The notes: generated by a model from the letters alone, not told the origin. DNA of 64,000 nt from Vitellaria paradoxa (GCA_019916065.1 CM034238.1:5622363-5686362); one strand, 5' to 3'; counted from the first letter of the stretch, positions 37,711 through 50,919 are shown. Translations and numbers: made by a program.

Positions 37711-40700
37711 ATGGGTGCTACGGGTTCCAAGCTCGAGAAGGCTCTCGGAGACCAATTTCCCGAAGGCGAACGCTACTTCGGCCTCGAGAATTTTGGCAAC
37801 ACCTGCTACTGCAACAGTGTCTTGCAGGTTCACTTCTAGTCGAGTCGAGTCGATTCGATTCGATTATTTTGTTTTATTTTTATTTTCATTTTTATTTTCG
37901 GATAATTTACGTGTTTCTTCCATTGCTGGGGATTTCAGTGCTCTTAGTTTCAAATTTCATGCCTATGGATTGTGGGTTTGATGATTGGAACTCTGTGTAT
38001 TTGTTTCATTGCTACTGATGGTTTGTTTGATCCTTTTTGTCCATTTTGGGTGAATGAAAATGCACCCAAAGAGTTTGCTTGTGTATTCCACTTGTGGCAC
38101 AACCTTTCATGTATGTTTTTTTTATTTGCATTCACTATTGAATCAGGATTGAGTCAATTGCCGCAGCCAATTCAAGGGCAGCCCAATTGATTATATATTT
38201 TAAAATGGTAATATGTGCACTCTACTTCCTTCACAAGGACTGATCTAATGTGGTTCTGTCCCCTGACAATTTGAACTTTGTTCCCTTGCTAATTCTAGTT
38301 AGGACTAGGTGGGTAGAGCTTATTTCAATGTGCACAGGTGGTGAATGTGGTTCTGTCCCCCAACAACTTGAACTTTGATTCCTTGCTAATTCTAGTTAGG
38401 AGGGTAGATGTTATTTCAATGCACACGTGGCGAATGTAGTTCTGTCCTCTGACAATTTGAACTTTGATCCTTTGCTAATTCTAGTTAGGAGGGTAGAGGT
38501 TATTTCAATGCCCACGTGGTGAAACAGCTTCCATTACGTGTCAAGCCTATGAGGTACTGATACTCGTTCTGTCTTTATTTTCTTTTTTATTGCAACGTAC
38601 TTGCCACTCATTTTATTCAATCATATAAACCTAGGGTTGAATATTGTTTTGTACCATCTAAATTTTGCTAGGTTGATCCCTTCTACATTGTTATCTTTGG
38701 ACTATTTGTGTGTTCTCTATTGATCATATTGCTTGGCAAGTTGATGCCTCTTGTGCATCTGTATTATCCGTGGTTCTACAAATTGTCCTTTCCTTTCTGC
38801 CTCTTCTTAAGACTAGGGGAATCTGCCATGTGTTAGAGCAAAGTTAACTTGGACATGGTTTATTATGACACAGCACAGATACGTGGTTTGGAGTTCAGTA
38901 TGTGGTACGGAAGGGGTAGGCTTAGTTGGATCATTATTTTTTGTCGTGGTTCATTTAAGTGCGGCTCATTGCGCTTTTCCATATATATGTATATATGTAT
39001 ATAGATAGTTTCAATTGTAATTAGCAGAAGAAACGTGTAAAATAAAAAATAAGGTTACATTTGTATTTATGAATTTCAAATCACGAGATTTGATGCTAAT
39101 TATTTAAGGAGAATTACTCAGATATAACCTTATTAGTTTAAATAGGGATTTCATTATGGATTTGAGTAGTTCAATATGATGGTTCTAAAGATTTAAAATC
39201 ATAAAAGAAAGTAGTTATTTGAAATCTTTCACAATAATAGCTCTGTCATTTTAGAAACTAGTGTCACCACTACTTCGATAGCAATCATTAGTAATTATTA
39301 AAAAAAGACTTTCATGTATTATTACATAAATTAACTCTATCACTTGTATTTTAATACAATTCAATCTCAAATCTATTATTTTGAAATCTTTTGCTATCCG
39401 AATGGAGCCTGATTCTCATAACTTATAACATAATCGTAATAAATAGTCCAAATTATAAAATACCGCACATCCAACGCAAATAAGATAAAATAAAAGCTAA
39501 AACTAATTCAATGTTCTAATATGTAATAAACTACTATTTTCTCTTTTCTTTTCATTTCTGTGTAGTAACGTACGTTAAATTTCTAATTGGGGTTGCCATA
39601 TTTCACTATCCAGATGAACCGCAATTTGGGTCACACAATCTACATCGCAGTTCCATTGAGGGTGAACGATCCCAATAACTATGGTTTAAAGTGTTACATC
39701 CATAGTTTGCATATTCACAATTTGTGATAAAAACTAGTCCTAGGACTAGTTTGCTTTGACGTAAGCTAAAGCGTCTTAGGTCTAGTCTTAGTATTCTATC
39801 CCTTGTGCAATTTGTCCCAAAAGTGGTAAGATTTCTTGCTACAAACCTTCTAGTAGATCACTTGGGAAATACCGAGGACTTTGTAGGTTACAAGGTTAGA
39901 TCTGCTGGAAGAAACTGAGAGGTTCACTGGAACTTCACGGGAGCAGAATCCTCTTGCTGGTAGTTTGCATTAGTGAATGGAAGACTTTTGCAAATCTTAA
40001 TTTGGTTTGGACTATATTTTTGACTGAGAATCTTCACCAGTATTTAAGGAAATCAATCTCCTAGGGTTTTGTGGAGAGAAAACATCAAGAACATCAAAGA
40101 GCTTCAAGATCAAAGCTTTTTGTCAATTCTTAGCCATCAAGATACATCATTCTAGAGTGTTATTGTGATCCGGAGGAGCCCGGTAATTGCTGAAGGAGTT
40201 CAAAACTCGGTTGTGCTATATTAAGGAGTTGATGGTCGTTCTTTCCCTTAGATCAATGCATTCAAAAGTCAAGCTATAGAGTTTAGTAAATAGGTATGGA
40301 TATCTATTGCATCCAAATCTTTGTAACCAAACATTTTGATATATTGGATTGATTTGGGTGGTCTCTTCTTTGGACCTGAGGTTTTTCACCCTTGTGTGGT
40401 TTCAAGGGTTTTTTCTTGTAAAATTCTTGTGTCTTGCCATTGCATTATCTTGACACATAGAAGTGGTTTATAAGTGATTTGTGCTAGCATAAGATTTGTG
40501 CTATCGTCCTACATCAACAATGATGCAGAAGCCAAAAAAAAATATGAAATAATTATTATTAGAATTTTATTTTATTATGATTACATTTTATATAAGGATT
40601 TTACCTTATTCTATTAAAGATTTATTTTATTTTAGGCAAAATTTTATTTCGATTTATTTTAAAAAGGATTTATTAGAATATTTAATTTTGCTTTATTTTT

Positions 40701-43700
40701 AGTAATCTTGATAATGTATTAGCCTATTTAAAAGCTTATGATGATTAGGGTTTGATACATTGATGAATATGAAAATTTGAGTTGTTGAAGTCTCGTGGCT
40801 TGTTTTTCCTCCCCTCTTCTTCTTTCTTCCCTCTCTCCTAAACTTCTTCTCTCTCTCTCTATTTCTCTTTCTTGGCTTTATTCTCTATCGTCCTATATCA
40901 ATAGTACATAATGATTATTTGTCTGCTTGGTGGCTGAATTGTATCAAATATCTTTAGAAACTTCACCATGGTGGGTTGTTTTGGGGTGGAACTTCTATTC
41001 TGAAAAATGAAAAACAACTAGAAAGTTCTTAGAGGTGTGAACTTGTATAACAATTTTTATTTTAGTGTTTTAGGTTTGGATATATCTTATTTGATGATTG
41101 AGTTTAAATGTTCCTTTAACTTTCTGATGCCACTTGTTTAAAATATATATATATATATATAGTATTTAACCATCAAACCCTGCTCTGTCCCATTTACTAC
41201 TTGCACGAGGCAAAGTTAGTGTCTGCTATGAAAGAAAGATATTGAGCTGTTGATGCTAGCCTAAATTCTGTAGATAATCCCATCATCTCTTAGTGTGGTA
41301 TTTTGAGAGAGAAAATTTGTTAATGTTTAGTTTCAACGGCTTTGGGGACTCTTAAAGCAATACGTGCCATGTTTTCATAGAATTAAGGGAGCTATGGACA
41401 TGGAGTCATCTTGGTTCTGTCTAGAGATTGATTGAGCTAACTTCATCAACCAGAGCCTGGGGTGCGGAAAGGTTTACCCATCTTTATTCAAGTGATATTC
41501 CTGCAGTTAAATCTGAATCTCCTCTTGACAATTATTTGCTACCTTCTTTATTTTGAGAACTGGTAACTTCAAAGACAATCTTTGGTTAAAAAAAAAAAGA
41601 GTGCATGAAGCGGGGATTTCTTTTATGAGAATTTTTTATTGCTTTGCATTTAAATCTTATATATTTTTAGTTTTCAGGATATTTCTTGCAGGAAATTTGT
41701 CTCTTGTTTTCTTTTTTGTATCTCCTTATAGTAACTCTTAGGGAGAGAGTGAGAGACTTCCCTCTTGTAATATTGTACTGATAATATATGGTGGCAGTAG
41801 CTATCAGAGAATCCCAGCATGATTACCTGATCTCTATCTTTAGTCTGAATTTTAGATATTTATTTTGCGAATGTTTAGATAATGTTTTAGTTCTATGTGT
41901 CTTGATTTTCATAAATTAATTTCTTGGTTGTAGATGTTACAGCTAAAGCATTAGGGACATGTTTGTTTTGGGGGTAAAGGAGGGTAAATTTTACTGGAGT
42001 AATTTTTATCCTCCATTATATTAGTTTGGATAAGGGGGGGTAACAATGACCCTGAGAATAACGATTACCCCCCATATGGGGGGAGAGGTGGGTAACGGAG
42101 GGTAATAGAAAAATTTTATCTTTTCTCATTACCCTCATAAAATATTTCTTTGCACTCCTGTAAAACCCTAAGTAATATTTTGCAATATAATTAATAAATA
42201 TTATAAAATAATAATTTATTTAATTAAATTAATTAATTATTAAACTAATTTATCAAAATAATATTAAATAAATAACAATTTATTATTGGAACATTAATTT
42301 ATGACTAAAATTATGTATTTCTAAATTAAAATTAATGTTTAATGAATAATAATTACTTATTAAAATAATTTATTTTATTAAAATATTTTATTAAATAAAA
42401 ACTATTTCTCGTAAAAATTATTTATTAGACTATGTATTGTATTAATATAATTTACTAAAATTAATAATTTATTTAAATAAATTAGAATTATTTGTCTTAT
42501 TAAATTATTTTATCAAAATAAAAATAATTGTTAACAACTAATAATTTATTATTAAAATTAATTACTAGTGAGATATTAATCTATGATGAAATTATTTTTT
42601 ATAAACATTATTTTTATTTAAAATTATATTTGATAATATATATTTATTAAAATTAATTATTATTAAAATAACAATTATTTTGATGATTTATTTTATTATA
42701 ATAATTTACTTAGATTAAATATTAAATTTTACCCTTGGTCAATTTACCTTCGTTCCAAACATAATTAACTTTTATCCCTTTAAAACTTTTAGCATTCCAA
42801 ATATAATATAATTATTGCTGGGTAATATTTAGTTTTTTAATCCAAACATAAATATCACGAACTTGTTACCCCATTAACCATTACCTGGGTAATCTTTTTT
42901 CCCCTACCAAACATGTCCTAGGAATACAGAAGACAGTTATGGGGAGGACATAACAAAATTTATGTTTGTGTATTCCACAATTAGAATATATTCTTAATTT
43001 TTGGTGATATGGGATTATCTTGACGGAGTTTTGTTTATTCAATAAATCACTATGTAGTTACTATTTTTGACATTACTTTGGTTTTGGGAGCAAAACATGA
43101 AGCCATTTTTCTCCCTTTGAGAAAAGCAATCAAAAAACTGGAAAATGATGATCTCATGCTGTTGTAGTTATGTTTTTATTTGTTTTTATTTTTTTTTTAT
43201 TGAACAGGATTTCCCCTTAAGAGTATTGCTTAATATGTTCTTCAGAAAACTGGAAAATGATGATCTCATGTTATTGTGGTTATGTTTTTTTTTTTTTTTT
43301 AATTTTTTTCTATAAATTAATTGAACAGGATTTTCCCTTAAGAGTATTGCTTATATGTTCTTCGTCTTGGTTACATTTTCAGGCACTTTATTTCTGTGTT
43401 CCATTCCGCGAACGGTTACTAGAGTATTATGCAAATAATAAAAACCCTGGGGATGCAGAAGAGAATCTTCTTACTTGTTTGGCAGAACTATTTACACAGG
43501 TACCAAATCCATTAGAAATGAGGTGTTTTGGTAATTTGAAACAGTGTTACACTATTCACCTGCATGACATTCATTTTTTAAGTAATTCTGCTCGTTTTAC
43601 TTATAATTGTCTGTATTTAGTTTTATGGTTGCAGTTGCTGTAAATGGTTTTAAATTCTAGATTTTTAGTGTATGTCAGTACTTATGATCATTCAATGCTC

Positions 43701-46700
43701 CATTACATTAAACTCCTACAAGTGTATTTCACATTGTACTCGAGATCATTTGATGGCTCATTACATTAAACTTCTCCAAGTTTGTTTTTACCTCTGGCTT
43801 CTCTAGTAATGCCTGAAAGTTGTAACATCTACTTCTATGAATTATGGGTTTACTGTTCAAGGATTCACTTGGATGTTATTCTTCCTATTTATTAGTTAGC
43901 CTCAAAGATTTGACCTTTCTTTCAAATGGAAAAATAATTGTAGCATTTGATCCCTTATGACTAAGGTTTGCTTGGCGTTATACTGTCTTGTGGCAAGAAG
44001 TCAAAGATAGTTATTTGAACTCTTAACTTTGAAGAAACAAAAGAAATGGGCTGCACCAAGATGCAGATTATGGGAGTAAAAGAAAAAATAGGTAGGAAAA
44101 GGGAAAGAATAAGAGAAATAAATGAAAATAAAAGCTTATGCGGGCAAACACATCATTTTAATTAATTAAAAATATAATTTTAATATACAAATATTTTTGT
44201 TACTGTATATAAAATTACATACTGTTAATTTAGATAGAAAACTTGACAATTGCATTTTAATCGTAACCATAAGGGGGTGAAGCATTGCATTTGTAACTAT
44301 AGGAGGTAAAGTTAATGGGGTAAAATGTAATTACCCCAAGAAAAAAAAAATTTATGTTGTCTACCTTATTTCGAAGAATTGTGTTGGGGGATTCTGTAAT
44401 TTATATCAGTTGAAATCTGCTTTGGGGGATTCTGTAATTTATATCAGTTGAAATCTGCTTTGTCTTTGACGTTTTTCTTTTACTGGATGAGCAAAATTGA
44501 GGTGTTCTCTTGCATTATTGCGATAAGACCCTGCTGTCACGCAGTGTGCGTATCCATGGCAGAACTCACAGGTAAACTCAGGTGTTGAACGTTTTGATAA
44601 TTTGTTACATCTTATGGAATATGGAGAAATCTTCTTCTTGAAGGGAAAAAAATGTTTATTTCGGCTGCATGGATTTGATTGGATTTGTAGTTGGAAAATC
44701 GATTGTGACAAAGGGTTAAAAAAGGAAGAAATTGTCCAGGCCTAAATTTTGTGTAAATTTTGGATTGTGTTGCTTGTTCATGGGCTACATCTTTGATTAG
44801 TTTCATGATTGCATAAAACAATGAAACAGCAACGATTAGAACCGATTTCCAAATTAGGGGAAAACTTCTTGTTGTAGGTCAATATGAGGACTTAACTTCC
44901 CACATAACAAGTTGCATTATGGTAGAATCCTGGAAAACCTCCAATCACTGCTCAAACAGCAAACCAGGCCTCGACAAATTTGCTGCATGGTATTCAAAAT
45001 ACGATGAAGATCTTTATAATCTATAAAGCCCTCAAATTTTCTGGATTTGCACCAAGAATTGAAGAAGAGCCTCTACTTAGCAGTTAGCACCCTCGCTGGA
45101 ATTTTCCTCCTTTCTCTGTCTTCCCTTTGTTCTATTTCTATCTCACCATTTTTCCACCCCAACACCCCCCTTTTTTTAAAAAAAAAAAAAAAAAAAAGAA
45201 AATATCAGATCCAATTATTTTAACCAATTTTTAGCTTTAAGCAACGTCTTGCAGATTGCCCTATTTAACCAAATTGACAAAAGAAAACATAATGGTGATT
45301 TTGGCTCTGACCAAGCCAGACAGTCTTGCCCTGCTCCCCCTCTCATTTGAGATTTGAACTTGTAGATTCTCTCTTTCCTATATCACATCTGCGGCTTGAT
45401 TTGTCTTATTATGGAAAATCCATCTTATTTTCATTAGTTGAAATGTTAAAAAATGATTATTTTTTTGTTAGTCTGTTAGCTGTAACAGCCAGACCTAAAT
45501 TTTATAGACACTGATTTGTACATTTGTCTTTTGTGCAGATAAGTTCGCAAAAGAAGAAAACAGGTGTAATTGCTCCAAAACGCTTTGTACAGAGAGTGAG
45601 GAAACAAAATGAGCTTTTTCGTGGCTACATGCATCAGGTATGATTGTGACATTGATAAGTCTATTTGTCTGCTTTGAGACATCACAAGATACCCTTAGAA
45701 TTTTAAACTTAATTTTTTATCCGGAAGTAGTTTTTGCAAGACACCAATGCTGCATAATTCCTTTGATAAATATTGTATTTTAGAGGTTAAAATAAGCATT
45801 CTGTACAGCTTTGAGTGAGTCTTAGTCCCAGCTCAGTTTCCAAAAACAAATGACAATCCAAAATTGCGGGCAGGTAAGCTACCAATATCATCCAATGGTA
45901 TATATCTGTATCATTACGTTAGGCAACACTAGAGGCATTGGTGAAGCCTCAATTTTGGTGAAGCTTTTTTAAGTTCCTATAATAGCCTTCAACCGCCAAC
46001 AATTCAAGTTTTATGTGAAATAACTTCTAAAAACTACCCATAACTTAGGTAATTTTTTTTTTTTTTTTTGACAGATACCCATAATTTAGTAATTTCATAC
46101 TACAAAATTTAAACTGCCTTATTATTTCCCTTTTATACCCTCCATTACTTAGATTGTATAAATAAAGTAGTAACAACACCCATTGCTTGTGCTGTTGTGC
46201 ATGCCTCTAGTTTCATAGGTTTTATTTATATGAATTCAATAACTTGTGTGCTAGCTATTTATTATCTTGTAATATTGACATCCAGAGAGCAACTCTTCTC
46301 AAAATCTCACTCAAGGGGTGTTGAGTTGGAATTTAATTCTAACTAAGGATTCTTATGGATCCAGAGGATCCAGCTACAGGAGAATCAGGAATTTTTTCCT
46401 TTGATCACCAATGCTGATCAATTAGAGTTAATGAAGTCTCTCATTTTAAATACAATTGCAGTATTAGTAGTTAAAATTTTTTATGTTAGATAGCATCTTG
46501 GGTTCCAGTAGCTGACTGCTTTGGATTCATTTTTTATTTGCATAAAACTTTCTATGATTCAGAGACTCAACCAAAGGCTTTTTGATGGGGAAATTGTTTA
46601 CTTCATTTTGTTTTGAATGTCTTTTGTTTGGTGGGCCAATATATTGACATAAGTAGGTATGGAATGGAAAATTTTGTGCCAGAGATTTTCAGTGATAACT

Positions 46701-49005
46701 ATTAGTAAACTTTGTTTGCAGTGCTGAATTCTTGCTTTATCCACTCTAATTATGTGAAAGGATGGTTTGCCTGTGGTTCAGTTTCCACAGCATATGTGCT
46801 TCCCATGGCTCATCTCTGTCATGCCTATATTTAAGAAATGTGTAACAATGACACTTAAAAAGAGGCAACAGTGAATACATTCACAGTCCCTACATTTTCA
46901 TGCCACGTGCCTCTATGAGTCTATTCCTTACATATCTTTCTGTAACCCTCATTTAATTTACTGAAGGATACTTATTTCTTACGTTCTTCAATCCCATATA
47001 TATTTTTCTGCCAATACTAATAGAAATATCTGTGTAGGATGCCCATGAATTTTTGAACTTTTTATTAAATGAGCTTGTTGACATATTGGAGAAAGAGTCC
47101 CATGCATTGAAAAGCTCTCCAGGAGGTTCTCCACCTAATGAAAAGATTGCAAATGGACCAAAGAATCCTCAGGCCAATGGTGTTAAGAAAGAGCCATTAG
47201 TGACATGGGTTCACAAGAATTTTCAGGTGAATTTATTGTGATTTTGGCCTTTCCAGTAACTTGAATATAGAAACTGTGTTTTTCCTCTAATAGGTGAGGA
47301 ATATTCGTCACATTTCTGTTGGATTGGGGTAACTTTCTTATATTACTATTTTACACTCTTAGCATGCCCTTTCATGTTTTCACGTGTGATCAGATTAACT
47401 CGCCAAACATATGCAATTATTGATTTTTTTTTTTGGGGGGGGGGGTGGTTAATCACGAGCTTTGAACTCAGGATGTTTGTCTGCTTTGATTTAGTGTTAA
47501 ATTGTCGCCTTTATCTCATCTAAAAGTTCAAGCAAATAGGAACAGAAGACAAATGAGATGTAATATAGACATAAAACAACAATTTTAGAAAAATAAGTAA
47601 AATAAATATTTGTGCAGATATGTGAATAAAAGGGATTACTTCGTGTACAAGGAGCATTGCGGGGTTTGGGAAGGGTTAAATATGAGCAGCCTTTCCTCTG
47701 CAAGCAGAGGCTGAGGAGGCTAATTCTAGAGTTATACACATGTGAATAAATATGAATTATTCATTTTTATATAGCAAATATGTTTCTATTTTATAAAATA
47801 ATAATGCTAATAATTATTTGTTATTATCGTTTACATACTGGAAACGACGTGGGAATAGAAAACCCTAACATTTTAGTACTCGCAATAAAAATTAGAAAGG
47901 ATAAGGAGTGGGGAAGGGTTCAAGTATTCAAACATTAAAGTTCTAAGGAAGTGATCAACATGTATTTTATGCAAACTCACTTATTATTTTAATTTTTTGC
48001 CCTCTCTTATTTGTTCCAAGCTTGTGCCAAAATCTTATAGTTGTCTCAGGTATGTCCCACATAGGCACACGCGTGAAGTGTCTGGATTTTATGAGTCGGT
48101 CTATACTATATAACCTATTGCTATATAAGGTTTTGAACAAGTAAATGAAGTCTTGGACATGGGTTAATTCGACAATTTATGCTTTAAACTGTTTATAGTG
48201 GACTACATTTTGGAGATTAACTTTGGTTCTTTGGTCTGCATTATTCAGTCTCTTTATGTTGTTTGCACGGGCCACTTACTAGTGATCTTAATGGTTTCCT
48301 GATTGATGCTGATGCCTATACAACAGGGTATTCTTACTAATGAAACAAGGTGTCTAAGGTGTGAAACTGTAACAGCAAGGGATGAGACATTCTTAGATTT
48401 GAGCCTTGATATCGAACAGAACAGTTCAATAACAAGCTGCCTAAAAAATTTTAGTTCGACAGAAACCCTGAATGCAGAGGATAAATTCTTCTGTGACAAG
48501 TGCTGCAGGTAGATATGCTTACTTACTCTCTTTAGAGGGATGCCTATTAGCACAATTAATCGTATCCTTTTTTTTTTTTTTGGATGCCCTCAAATTCAGT
48601 TTACAAGAAGCCCAGAAGAGGATGAAAATAAAGAAACCACCTCAGGTCCTGGTTATTCATCTAAAGCGTTTCAAGTACATGGAACAGCTTGGTCGGAACA
48701 AGAAGTTGTCTTACCGTGTTGTGTTCCCTCTGGAGCTAAAGCTGAGCAACTCCATGGAAGACGCGGACTCTGAGTACTCCTTATTCGCAGTCGTCGTTCA
48801 CATGGGGAGTGGGCCCAACCACGGGCACTATGTTAGCCTCGTGAAAAGCTACAACCACTGGTTGTTCTTTGATGATGAGAATGTAGAGATGATTGATGAG
48901 TCTGCTGTTCAAACTTTCTTCGGATCTGCTCAGGAGTTTTCGAGTAACACAGATCATGGGTACATCCTGTTTTATGAAAGCCTTGCTGCTAATGATGGGA
49001 GTTAG
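37711..49005 (+). CDS. Ubiquitin-specific protease, UBP3/UBP4 type, 6 exons
   Basis: A deubiquitinating cysteine protease (USP/C19 family). Exons: 37711-37827, 43383-43499, 45539-45637, 47038-47226, 48327-48508 and 48600-49005. They sum to 1110 nt and encode 369 residues plus stop, all GT-AG and in phase. Cys box '[16 protein letters not shown]' (24-39) with catalytic C32; '[16 protein letters not shown]' (109-124); zinc-ribbon CxxC pairs C183/C186 and C230/C233; His box '[13 protein letters not shown]' with H311; 'WLFFDDENV' with D326; C-terminal '[12 protein letters not shown]'. The length and sequence match Arabidopsis UBP3 (371 aa) and UBP4 (365 aa), which are nuclear; UBP3/UBP4 are needed for pollen development in Arabidopsis. 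The N terminus MGATGSK has a Gly-2 that could be myristoylated. Residues ~139-160 are a variable Ser/Pro/Asn linker. Intron 1 is 5.5 kb and full of transposon remnants. It looks fully functional; UBP3 and UBP4 cannot be told apart here. Confidence 0.96.
38247..38521. repeat. Three tandem ~90-bp repeats in UBP intron 1
   Basis: Units begin at 38247, 38344 and 38433 with 'aatgt(g/a)gttctgtcc' and include 'ttgctaattctagttagga' and 'ttatttcaatg-cacacgtgg'. Periods are 97 and 89 bp. The difference comes from a short 'ctaggtgg'-type segment in unit 1. Confidence 0.85.
39052..39411 (-). mobile_element. MITE, family F copy (inverted) in UBP intron 1
   Basis: Inverse of 19566-19926: it begins 'ggttacatttgtatttatga' and ends 'ttgctatccgaatggagcc'. 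It includes 'aaagtagttatttgaaatct'. It is non-coding. Confidence 0.65.
39560..40520. mobile_element. Possible solo Copia-type LTR in UBP intron 1
   Basis: The GC-moderate sequence stands out from its AT-rich surroundings. It contains 'ccagtatttaaggaaatc' and 'tgtggagagaaaacatcaag' (an LTR promoter/R-like style), then 'ttcttgtgtcttgcca', and ends near 'gtgctatcgtcctaca'. This layout resembles LTRs of Copia elements. I see no internal domain, and I could not fix the 5' border or a target duplication. Confidence 0.35.
40536..40900. mobile_element. Possible second LTR remnant in UBP intron 1
   Basis: AT-rich start, then 'gtattagcctatttaaaagc' (TATA-like), 'gattagggtttgatacattg', a pyrimidine-rich run (40805-40870) and the end 'tctctatcgtcctatatcaa'. 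The order resembles a short LTR. The similar end motif 'ctatcgtccta(c/t)atcaa' is shared with the element ending at ~40520. Low certainty. Confidence 0.3.
41954..42918. mobile_element. ~965-bp inverted-repeat transposon in UBP intron 1
   Basis: The left end 'gggacatgtttgttttgggg' and the right end 'ttcccctaccaaacatgtcc' are inverted repeats, extending with mismatches into 'gggtaa...'/'...ttaccc' motifs. The flanking bases are 'TA' on each side. The interior 42160-42720 is almost pure A/T without a long reading frame. It is non-autonomous; PIF/Harbinger or Tc1/mariner type is possible but not decided. Confidence 0.65.
43134..43366. repeat. ~112-bp tandem duplication just upstream of UBP exon 2
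   Basis: 'actggaaaatgatgatctca' occurs at ~43136 and ~43248, and 'taagagtattgctta' ends both copies. The second copy ends ~15 bp before the acceptor of exon 2 (43383). Each copy contains an unused 'tgaacag|ga' acceptor-like site. Confidence 0.8.
44381..44461. repeat. Perfect 40-bp direct duplication in UBP intron 2
   Basis: 'gggggattctgtaatttata' followed by 'tcagttgaaatctgctttg' occurs twice back to back. It is a recent local duplication, judged by identity. Confidence 0.85.
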
Positions 49006-50204
49006 AAGAGGGCATAGTCAACGGTATTTTCTTATCTTCTTGCAGCTGTTTCTCCTTCATGACATCCCGGGTATCTCCGGTTTTTCGAAGGGTTTCCATG
49101 TACAGTTGATGGTGGGAGTTTGCCACCTTTTTTTCTTTTTTATTTTTGTTCTAGAATAAAAGGACTGCAAATCTTGATGATAAAAGCCTAAAGAGTTTCA
49201 CAGGTGGTGTATTTTGTATTTATCAGTATACTGATTATAGAAATGCAATGCGATTGGTCTGCACTTGATCTGCTGTTTTATATGTTCAAATTATTATTAT
49301 TATTATTATTTGGGTGACGAGGAATTGGACTTTGTGGATGGAAGTTTATGCTTCTTTCTACTCTGATCAGGTGAATTCCACTCTGAAATCTGTTTGGCAA
49401 AGAAGGAAATGCTCTCCATATAATTATAGGATTCTGTTGAGATTTAGGTTTAACAGGTTGACTATATATCATTAGGATGCCATGAAACACACTGATCTGC
49501 ACTGCTATCTGTTTGGCTGTTTCTTGCTTTTGCTAACCTCATTTTCTAGGATTTGCTATAATAGATTGAAATAGCTATTGGCCACAAGGAAATTATTGTT
49601 CTGCTTATAGTTTCAAGTGGCCCCGTGACACATCTTGTTCTCTGTCTACAAGACGACCTGTGTGTAAGGCCGGGGGGGGGGGGGGATTAAGAACGAAAAG
49701 CAAAGAAAAACTTACATTGAGCTGAATTCACCGAGGCTCAGATTGGAAAGAAAGAAAATGTTTTTTTTTTTTTTTTTTTTGTAGCTTGCTAAAAGTTAAG
49801 GTGGCATTTGGTTTACTTTTCTGTTTTTTGTTTTTTGTTTTTGTTTTATGTGTTAAAATCTCAAAACAAGGAAACATAAAATGTTCTGTTTTCTTTATTT
49901 TGAGATTTTCTTTATTTTTTGTTAAAAACTCTCGAAATGATTTTTTGTCATTTTTCAGTTCACGTGGAAACTCATTTTCTGTTTTCGAAAACAAATTTTG
50001 AAAACACATGTAATCAAATAAGTTTTGAGGTATTTTCCTTATTTTCAAAAGTACAAAATGAAAAATGAGTTTAACAGAGAAAATAAAAAATAAAAAATAG
50101 AAAATAGAAAATAGAAAAACAAACCAAATAACTCCTAACTTTTTAGAAGGTAGTTTTTAATTTTTTTTTAATTTGATATTTTTGTCTTTTATAGTTTAAA
50201 AAAA
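49006..50204. other. Intergenic: UBP 3' end and MITEs
   Basis: The first ~250 bp are probably the UBP 3' UTR. A short ATT run lies at ~49290-49308 and a G run near 49670. A MITE lies at 49790-50145, followed by the left half of an interrupted MITE (50146-50204). No gene seen. Confidence 0.6.
49790..50145. mobile_element. ~350-bp MITE, family J
   Basis: The ends are inverted repeats: left 'aaaagttaaggtggcatttg' plus 'gtttacttttctgtttttt', right '...agaaaaacaaaccaaataac' plus 'tcctaactttt'. The centre 'attttctgttttcgaaaaca' is itself palindromic. It is non-coding. Confidence 0.65.
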
Positions 50205-50611
50205 GAAAAATTGTGTTTAAGTCATACTTTGTAATCTTTTAAGGCAATTAGTTACACAATAAAAAAGTATTGCTTTTAAGTAACATTAATGTAGAAAGTT
50301 TTGTGAATAGGTCACACTTTTAAGTGGGTCTCACGAGTTTATTTTAAATATAATTTCTAATATACCAAGAGTACCATTTATTTTTATAATTAAGTTAAAC
50401 AAGAGTTGCTGGAAATCTCACTAACCAAAAATCAGGTTTCTTCCGTTTTTGTTTTCTTTCCTTATAAATCACGTGAAGATATAGTATATCATTAATTTGA
50501 ACAAGCACCGACTGATATTAATGTCGGTCGAAGAAGGAATATATGTAAATATGTGTACCGGTACTGTTTCGTATAAATGAATGATCTTGTAAAAACAGTA
50601 CCGAATAAAAT

Positions 50612-50919
50612 TGTGAGGGACTGTGAGGGACCTGCCGGTGAGACACTCTGCCTGCGGGAGAGTGAAGCGGGAGGTAAAGCAGAGAAGTAATGTCTCCTAT
50701 CCCACATCGCCTGGGTCGTGGAAGGAAGTGACATATATGTAATATTCGATATCAATCTAGTACAACGCGTTTTAAAGCCGTAAGGGTACTAGGTTCAGTG
50801 AGAACTCCAGGGTTAAGCATGCTCCAGTGGGAGCAGTACTAGGATGGGTGACCTCCTGGGAAGTAGCTTGCCAAGCCCAAAGCGGACAATATTGTACTAT
50901 ATGGATGCGGGTCATTACA
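50612..50919 (+). repeat. Cassandra LTR1 with 5S-like module
   Basis: 308 bp. The 5S-like module is 50770-50878: 'gggttaagcatgctcc' (A box; one base off the usual 'aagcgtgct') and 'aggatgggtgacctcctggg' (C box). The 3' end is 'gcgggtcattaca'. The following internal segment is only 41 bp. Confidence 0.85.

Noticed and set aside
38247..38521. CRISPR-like array
   Set aside because: Three imperfect direct repeats of ~90 bp without unique spacers, in a plant intron; simple tandem duplication.
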